Below, piece by piece: positions 60,063 through 64,000 of a stretch of 64,000 bases of DNA. The DNA is from DASYGT01 sp035999365. Its GTDB lineage: Bacteria; Actinomycetota; Actinomycetes; Mycobacteriales; Jatrophihabitantaceae. The stretch lies in contig DASYGT010000050.1 of the NCBI GenBank assembly GCA_035999365.1, forward strand, positions 192,119-256,118, read 5' to 3'. A program made the position numbers and the translations under genes. How positions within the stretch are numbered: position 1 is the stretch's first letter; each line of letters begins with the position of its first letter. Below the pieces are notes generated by a model. The model ran no database searches. It worked only from the letters and a program-made list of their open reading frames with translations, and was not told the DNA's origin.

Positions 60063-61502
60063 TCAGCTCTCGCGCACGACATCGGCCCGCGACTTGTCCG
60101 GGCGCAGCCCCCGCCACGACGGGTGGCGCAGCCTGCCGTCGGCGGTCCACTCAGTAAAGGCAACCTCGCCGACGAGCTTCGGGGTGACCCACACTGCGTC
60201 GCGGGCGTGTGCGCGCGGTACGGCGGTGAAGGGTGAGGTCTTGCGTTCTATGCGGCGCAGGTCGCCCTGCAGATCGCGCAACATCGCATCGGTGAAACCG
60301 GTGCCCACCTGCCCCACGTACTGCAGACCCTCGCCTGCACCGCTGCCGGGAATGCCGAGGAGCAAGGCTCCTATCAGTCCCTCGCGCCGTCCCTTTCCGG
60401 GCGTCCAGCCACCGACGACGACCTCTTGGGTGCGAATGTTCTTGACCTTCACCCAATCCGACGAGCGGCGCCCGGGTACGTAGCGCGATCCGCGGCGCTT
60501 GGCCAGCACGCCCTCGAGACCCTGCTTTTGGCTTGCAGCGACAGCCGCGCGGCCGGAACCGGTGAAAGCGGGCGGGGTCTGCCAGGCGGCGCCGTTCAGA
60601 TCGAGTTCTAGGAGCAGCTCGCGACGCTCGTCGTAGGTGAGTTCGAGCAGCGAGCGACCGTCCAGGTGGAGCAGGTCGAAGATCAGGTAGACGGCCGGAT
60701 CGGACTGCGCAAGGCGTCGGGCCGCGGCGGGTGACGCGACGTGCATCCGCTGCTGCAGCCGTCCGAAGCTCGGTCGGCCGTCGGCGTCGAGGCTCACGAT
60801 CTCGCCGTCGAGAAGGACCTGCGTCGCACCGAGGTGCTCGCCGAGTGCCCGCAACTCCGGGTAACTCACCGTCATGTCGAGGTCGTTGCGCGAGGTGATC
60901 GCGATGCGGCCACCGGCACTGCGCACCAAGGCGCGCACGCCGTCCCACTTCATCTCGAATGCCCAGTCGCGATCGGCGGGTAGCGCGCCAGGGGTCGCGA
61001 GCATGGGTTTGACGTGCAGCGGAAGCGGCTGCCAGTCCGGCCGAGCCGGAGCGTCCATGCGATGCATCATCCAGTTCTTGCCGCCGGTGTGGAACAGGAC
61101 GAAGCGGCCGTGCGTGCGCTCGCCGGCGAGGACGACCTTGACCTCGCGCTCAGTCCATTTCTCCGTCTCGTAGGTACCTGTGTCCCAGATTCGCACCTCG
61201 CCGCCGCCGTACTCCCCGGGCGTGATCGTCCCCTCGAACCCGGCGTACTCCAGAGGATGGTCCTCGGTGTGCACCGCGAGATGATTGACCTTCGGATCCG
61301 GCGGAATCCCCTTCGGTACCGCCCATGACACCAGCACGCCGTCGCGCTCGAGCCGGAAGTCCCAGTGCAACGCCGAGGCGTGATGCTCCTGGACGACGAA
61401 TGTGTTGCCTGCGGCGGCGCCGCGGCGGCGCCGGACCGGCGGCATGGGCTCGGCCGTCCGCGCCGGATCGCGCTTGCTCCGATACTCCCGCAGGGAGGCC
61501 AT
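60063..61502 (-). CDS. ligD: LigD-type ATP-dependent DNA ligase with phosphoesterase domain
   Basis: 479 residues from ATG 61502. Residues 25-145 are the 3'-phosphoesterase domain (His40/41, His46, Asp48, Arg50, His82, Tyr86 pattern); residues 165-470 are an ATP-dependent ligase with Lys185 in EMKWDG as the adenylation site, RNDLDMTVSYPEL, LDGEIVSLD, KKR-like VLAKRRGSRYV, and VKVKN plus an OB fold. The polymerase domain of full LigD is absent. Non-homologous end joining with Ku would be the usual job; no ku is in the window, so partners lie elsewhere. It ends 43 bases before the hemerythrin gene. Confidence 0.9.
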   Translation of the reverse strand: MASLREYRSKRDPARTAEPMPPVRRRRGAAAGNTFVVQEHHASALHWDFRLERDGVLVSWAVPKGIPPDPKVNHLAVHTEDHPLEYAGFEGTITPGEYGGGEVRIWDTGTYETEKWTEREVKVVLAGERTHGRFVLFHTGGKNWMMHRMDAPARPDWQPLPLHVKPMLATPGALPADRDWAFEMKWDGVRALVRSAGGRIAITSRNDLDMTVSYPELRALGEHLGATQVLLDGEIVSLDADGRPSFGRLQQRMHVASPAAARRLAQSDPAVYLIFDLLHLDGRSLLELTYDERRELLLELDLNGAAWQTPPAFTGSGRAAVAASQKQGLEGVLAKRRGSRYVPGRRSSDWVKVKNIRTQEVVVGGWTPGKGRREGLIGALLLGIPGSGAGEGLQYVGQVGTGFTDAMLRDLQGDLRRIERKTSPFTAVPRAHARDAVWVTPKLVGEVAFTEWTADGRLRHPSWRGLRPDKSRADVVRES

Positions 61503-61532
61503 GGCCCCATCGTGCCCGAGGCGGCACGGTGT

Positions 61533-61578
61533 TGAATCCCAGAGCTGTGAATCCCCAAAGCTGGGAATCCCAGAGCCG
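61533..61578. repeat. Three tandem degenerate 15-16 bp repeats upstream of ligD
   Basis: Copies at 61533-61547, 61548-61563 and 61564-61578 share TGAATCCC(C)A(G/A)AGCTG. On the opposite strand the middle copy reads CAGCTTTGGGGATTCA, matching the GCTTTGGGGA word of the tRNA-Thr upstream repeat. Lies in the 196-base divergent region between ligD and the reductase gene; may be an operator array or part of a dispersed repeat family. Confidence 0.5.
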
Positions 61579-61698
61579 GCGGGGGCTATCGGCGCGCTCG
61601 TCATTTGCCGGCGCCGAAACTGTTATCTGGGACAGCAAGTCGGGGTAGACCGCGGTAGAGCGCTCCTGATCACACCCGTCCCGGTCGGAGGCATCGAC

Positions 61699-62799
61699 AT
61701 GCCCGAACGCGCTGCCACGCCCGACATCCCGTCGGCTGCCCGCCGCCTGCTGACAGCGGTGCGCGGATTCACGACCCCGCTGCTACCTGATGACTACCTC
61801 GAGCTGATGAACCCGATGTGGTCGACCAAGGAACTGCGCGCCCAGATCGTGCAGGTGCGGCGCGAGACGGCGGATACCGCCACCATCGTCCTGAAGCCGG
61901 CGCATCCGTGGCCGGGGCACCGGCCCGGACAGTTCATGCGCCTCGGCGTCGAGATCAATGGTCGGCGCCATTGGCGGGCATACACGATCACGGCCGACCC
62001 GAATCATCCGAAGGGGTACGTCAGCGCGACGATCAAGGCGGTCGACGGCGGGGCCATGTCGTCGTTCTTCGTCCACGAGGCACAACCCGGGACGATCGTC
62101 TACCTCGGTGAGGTGGAGGGGGAGTTCAGCCTCCCGTCGCCGTTGCCGCAGAAATCGCTCTTCGTCAGCGCCGGCAGCGGAGTCACGCCGATCATGAGCC
62201 TGCTTCGCGAGCTGGATCGCCGCGATGCGCTGAACGACGCCGTCCACCTCTACTCCATGCGCACCGAGGACGACTTCATCTTCCGCGACCTGCTGCACGA
62301 CATCGAGAAGCGGCACCCGGGGTACAAGCTGCACGTCCACCTGTCGTCACAGAGTGGTCGCATCACGCCGGAACGGATCGGTGAGCTCGTCCCCGACTGG
62401 ACGGATCGTGAAGCGTTCCTCTCCGGTCCGGGGGACATGCTCGATGCGATGAAGGAGCACTGGCACGGCGCGGGGGCCGAGCAGCGGCTGAGTATGGAGC
62501 GCTTCCAGCCGCGCATCGGTGGCGACGAGGTGGAGCCCGGTGCGGGCGGATCGATCTACTTCCGCGTCACTGACGTCGAGGCCGAATGCGACGGGCGAAC
62601 GCCGATCCTCGTCGGCGGCGAAGAGGCGGGAGCGACACTTCCGTTCGGCTGCCGTATGGGGATCTGCCACACCTGCGTCGGCAAGCTCGCGCAGGGAACC
62701 GTCCGCGACCTGCGATCGGGCGAGATTACGGATGAGGAGGGCGTGATGATCCGCACCTGCATCAACTGTCCCGAAGGCCATGTCGAGATCGAGCTGTGA
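61699..62799 (+). CDS. Ferredoxin-NADP reductase with C-terminal 2Fe-2S domain (Rv3230c-like)
   Basis: 366 residues from ATG 61699 with GGAG upstream. FAD-binding barrel (GQFMRLGVEINGRRHWRAYTITADP with the RAYT motif), NADPH domain (SAGSGVTPIMSLLRELDRRD, HLYSMRTEDDFIF) and a plant-type ferredoxin with Cys318, Cys323, Cys326 and Cys354 (CRMGICHTC...RTC). This one-polypeptide chain carries electrons from NADPH to the desaturase encoded next, as Rv3230c does for DesA3. Stop and the desaturase start are 16 bases apart, one operon. Confidence 0.9.
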   Translation: MPERAATPDIPSAARRLLTAVRGFTTPLLPDDYLELMNPMWSTKELRAQIVQVRRETADTATIVLKPAHPWPGHRPGQFMRLGVEINGRRHWRAYTITADPNHPKGYVSATIKAVDGGAMSSFFVHEAQPGTIVYLGEVEGEFSLPSPLPQKSLFVSAGSGVTPIMSLLRELDRRDALNDAVHLYSMRTEDDFIFRDLLHDIEKRHPGYKLHVHLSSQSGRITPERIGELVPDWTDREAFLSGPGDMLDAMKEHWHGAGAEQRLSMERFQPRIGGDEVEPGAGGSIYFRVTDVEAECDGRTPILVGGEEAGATLPFGCRMGICHTCVGKLAQGTVRDLRSGEITDEEGVMIRTCINCPEGHVEIEL

Positions 62800-62815
62800 G
62801 AGGCAAGGAGCTGCC

Positions 62816-63997
62816 ATGAGCGTGCGCACCGACAAGTCGCCGAACCCGTTGCACCGGCTGACCCCTGACGAGATCGAGAAGATCGGCGAGGAGTTCCAGC
62901 GCATTCATGACGAGGTGTTCGCCGACCTGGGCGATCGCGACGCGAAGTACATCCGCTCGCTGATCCAGTTCCATCGGCGCCTTGCTGTGCTGTCCAGGGT
63001 CGTGTTGATGGCGTCGCGCTACAAGCCCGCGTGGGTCCTCGGGACGGCCGGACTCTCGCTGGCCAAGGTGCTCGAGAACATGGAGATCGGGCACAACGTC
63101 ATGCATGGCCAGTGGGACTGGATGAACGATCCGAATATCCATTCCTCGACGTGGGATTGGGACACCGCATCGCCGGCCGGTGCGTGGAAGCACTCGCACA
63201 ACTACGTCCACCACACGTTCACCAACATCGTGGGCAAGGACAAGGACGTCGGCTACGAGATCATGCGGATCGACCCGAAGCAGCCGTGGCATCCGTTCTA
63301 CCTGCTCCAGCCGTTCTACAACGTGGTGCTGATGGGGCTGTTCGAGTGGGGGGTCGCGCTGCACGATCTGGACTTCGAAGCGATTCGAAAGGGCACCAAG
63401 TCCAAGCGGCAGGTCATGGACGAGCTGAAGGAGATCGGCCGCAAGGCGCGGCGTCAGATCCTCAAGGACTATGTCGCGTTCCCCGCGCTGTCCGGATCCG
63501 AGTGGCGCAAGACCCTGGTGGCGAACGCCATCGCCAACGTGGTCCGGAATGTGTGGTCGAACGCAATCATCTTCTGCGGCCACTTCCCCGATCAGGCTTA
63601 CACATTCACCGAAGAAGAGGTCGCGAACGAGACGAAGGGTGGCTGGTACGTACGTCAGCTGCTCGGGGCCGCGAACATCGACGGCAGCTCGACGTTCCAC
63701 GTGCTCGCCGGCAACCTGTCGTTCCAGGTTGAGCACCACCTGTACCCGGACATGCCGAGTTCCCGCTATCAGGAGATCGCGCCACGCGTCCGCGCCATTT
63801 GTGAGAAGTACGAACTGCCGTACAACACCGGTCCCTTCCGCAAGCAGTGGGGCTCAGTGCAGCGCACGATCGTTCGCCTCGCGTTCCCGGGTGGCAGCGA
63901 GCGGCCCAAGGCGCCGCCGTATGTCTCGCCCGAGGTGGACGAGGAGTTCGAGCGGATGCAGCAGGAGATCGCGCCGGGGATACCGGCCTTTCCGTAG
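62816..63997 (+). CDS. Membrane acyl-lipid/acyl-CoA desaturase (DesA3-like)
   Basis: 393 residues, AAGGAG before the ATG. Three histidine boxes of membrane di-iron desaturases: His93/His97 (GHNVMH), His128/132/133 (HNYVHHTF) and QVEHH with His307/308. Hydrophobic helices flank them. By analogy with DesA3 (Rv3229c) it introduces a delta-9 double bond into stearoyl-CoA, using the reductase gene just upstream as electron donor. Ends 3 bases from the right edge. Membrane fluidity or lipid for mycolate-like synthesis are plausible roles. Confidence 0.92.
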   Translation: MSVRTDKSPNPLHRLTPDEIEKIGEEFQRIHDEVFADLGDRDAKYIRSLIQFHRRLAVLSRVVLMASRYKPAWVLGTAGLSLAKVLENMEIGHNVMHGQWDWMNDPNIHSSTWDWDTASPAGAWKHSHNYVHHTFTNIVGKDKDVGYEIMRIDPKQPWHPFYLLQPFYNVVLMGLFEWGVALHDLDFEAIRKGTKSKRQVMDELKEIGRKARRQILKDYVAFPALSGSEWRKTLVANAIANVVRNVWSNAIIFCGHFPDQAYTFTEEEVANETKGGWYVRQLLGAANIDGSSTFHVLAGNLSFQVEHHLYPDMPSSRYQEIAPRVRAICEKYELPYNTGPFRKQWGSVQRTIVRLAFPGGSERPKAPPYVSPEVDEEFERMQQEIAPGIPAFP

Positions 63998-64000
63998 CGG

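Overview
The window is a high-GC actinobacterial chromosome segment with strong high-GC codon bias, many GTG/TTG starts and ATGA/GTGA overlaps. Gene order over much of it follows known actinobacterial (mycobacterial-type) neighbourhoods. No rRNA, CRISPR array, insertion sequence or prophage module was seen. The genus cannot be fixed from the sequence alone; a non-mycobacterial lineage is likely, because a proton-pumping pyrophosphatase, a cupredoxin and a LAXTG surface protein sit among genes that are otherwise in mycobacteria-like order.

Left third (1-28 kb). The end of nth leads into a CoA pyrophosphatase, a cupredoxin lipoprotein and the membrane serine protease MarP. Opposite strand: an epoxide-hydrolase-like protein and a holin-like membrane protein. 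A degenerate Fic-like protein and a HAD-IB phosphatase precede a compact Tad/Flp pilus cluster (Ssd/CpaE-like, TadA, TadB, TadC, Flp-like pilin, two TadE-like proteins). This cluster lies beside a DECH-box helicase, the recurrent 'helicase/secretion neighbourhood'. Then come a STAS anti-sigma antagonist, hppA, topA, a large LARTG-anchored surface protein, a Tam-type methyltransferase divergent from a MarR regulator, and an overlapping DNA-replication string: MFS-thymidylate kinase fusion, DNA polymerase III delta' and a PSP1/RicT protein.

Middle (28-51 kb). Small metabolic genes surround a tRNA-Thr(CGU). Next comes the complete 14-gene nuoA-N complex I operon, preceded by a geranylgeranyl/menaquinone-side-chain reductase and followed by a polyprenyl diphosphate synthase. 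The quinone tail, its saturation and the quinone-reducing enzyme are thus encoded together.

Right part (51-64 kb). A DinB/MDMPI-fold protein, an MMPL transporter, an XRE regulator with an HbhA-like coiled-coil protein and a DUF2516 membrane protein (the Rv0474-0476 arrangement), a TetR/P450 divergent pair with a visible operator, a GT-C mannosyltransferase-like membrane protein, a hemerythrin, a LigD with phosphoesterase and ligase domains only, and an oxidoreductase plus acyl-lipid desaturase pair resembling Rv3230c/DesA3.

The least ordinary observations are a TadE-like gene with no stop before the end of an overlapping VOC gene, a Fic-like protein without its catalytic histidine, a cupredoxin with Gln in the axial-ligand position, two or three palindromic repeat families between genes, and the three-repeat LARTG surface protein without a sortase nearby.
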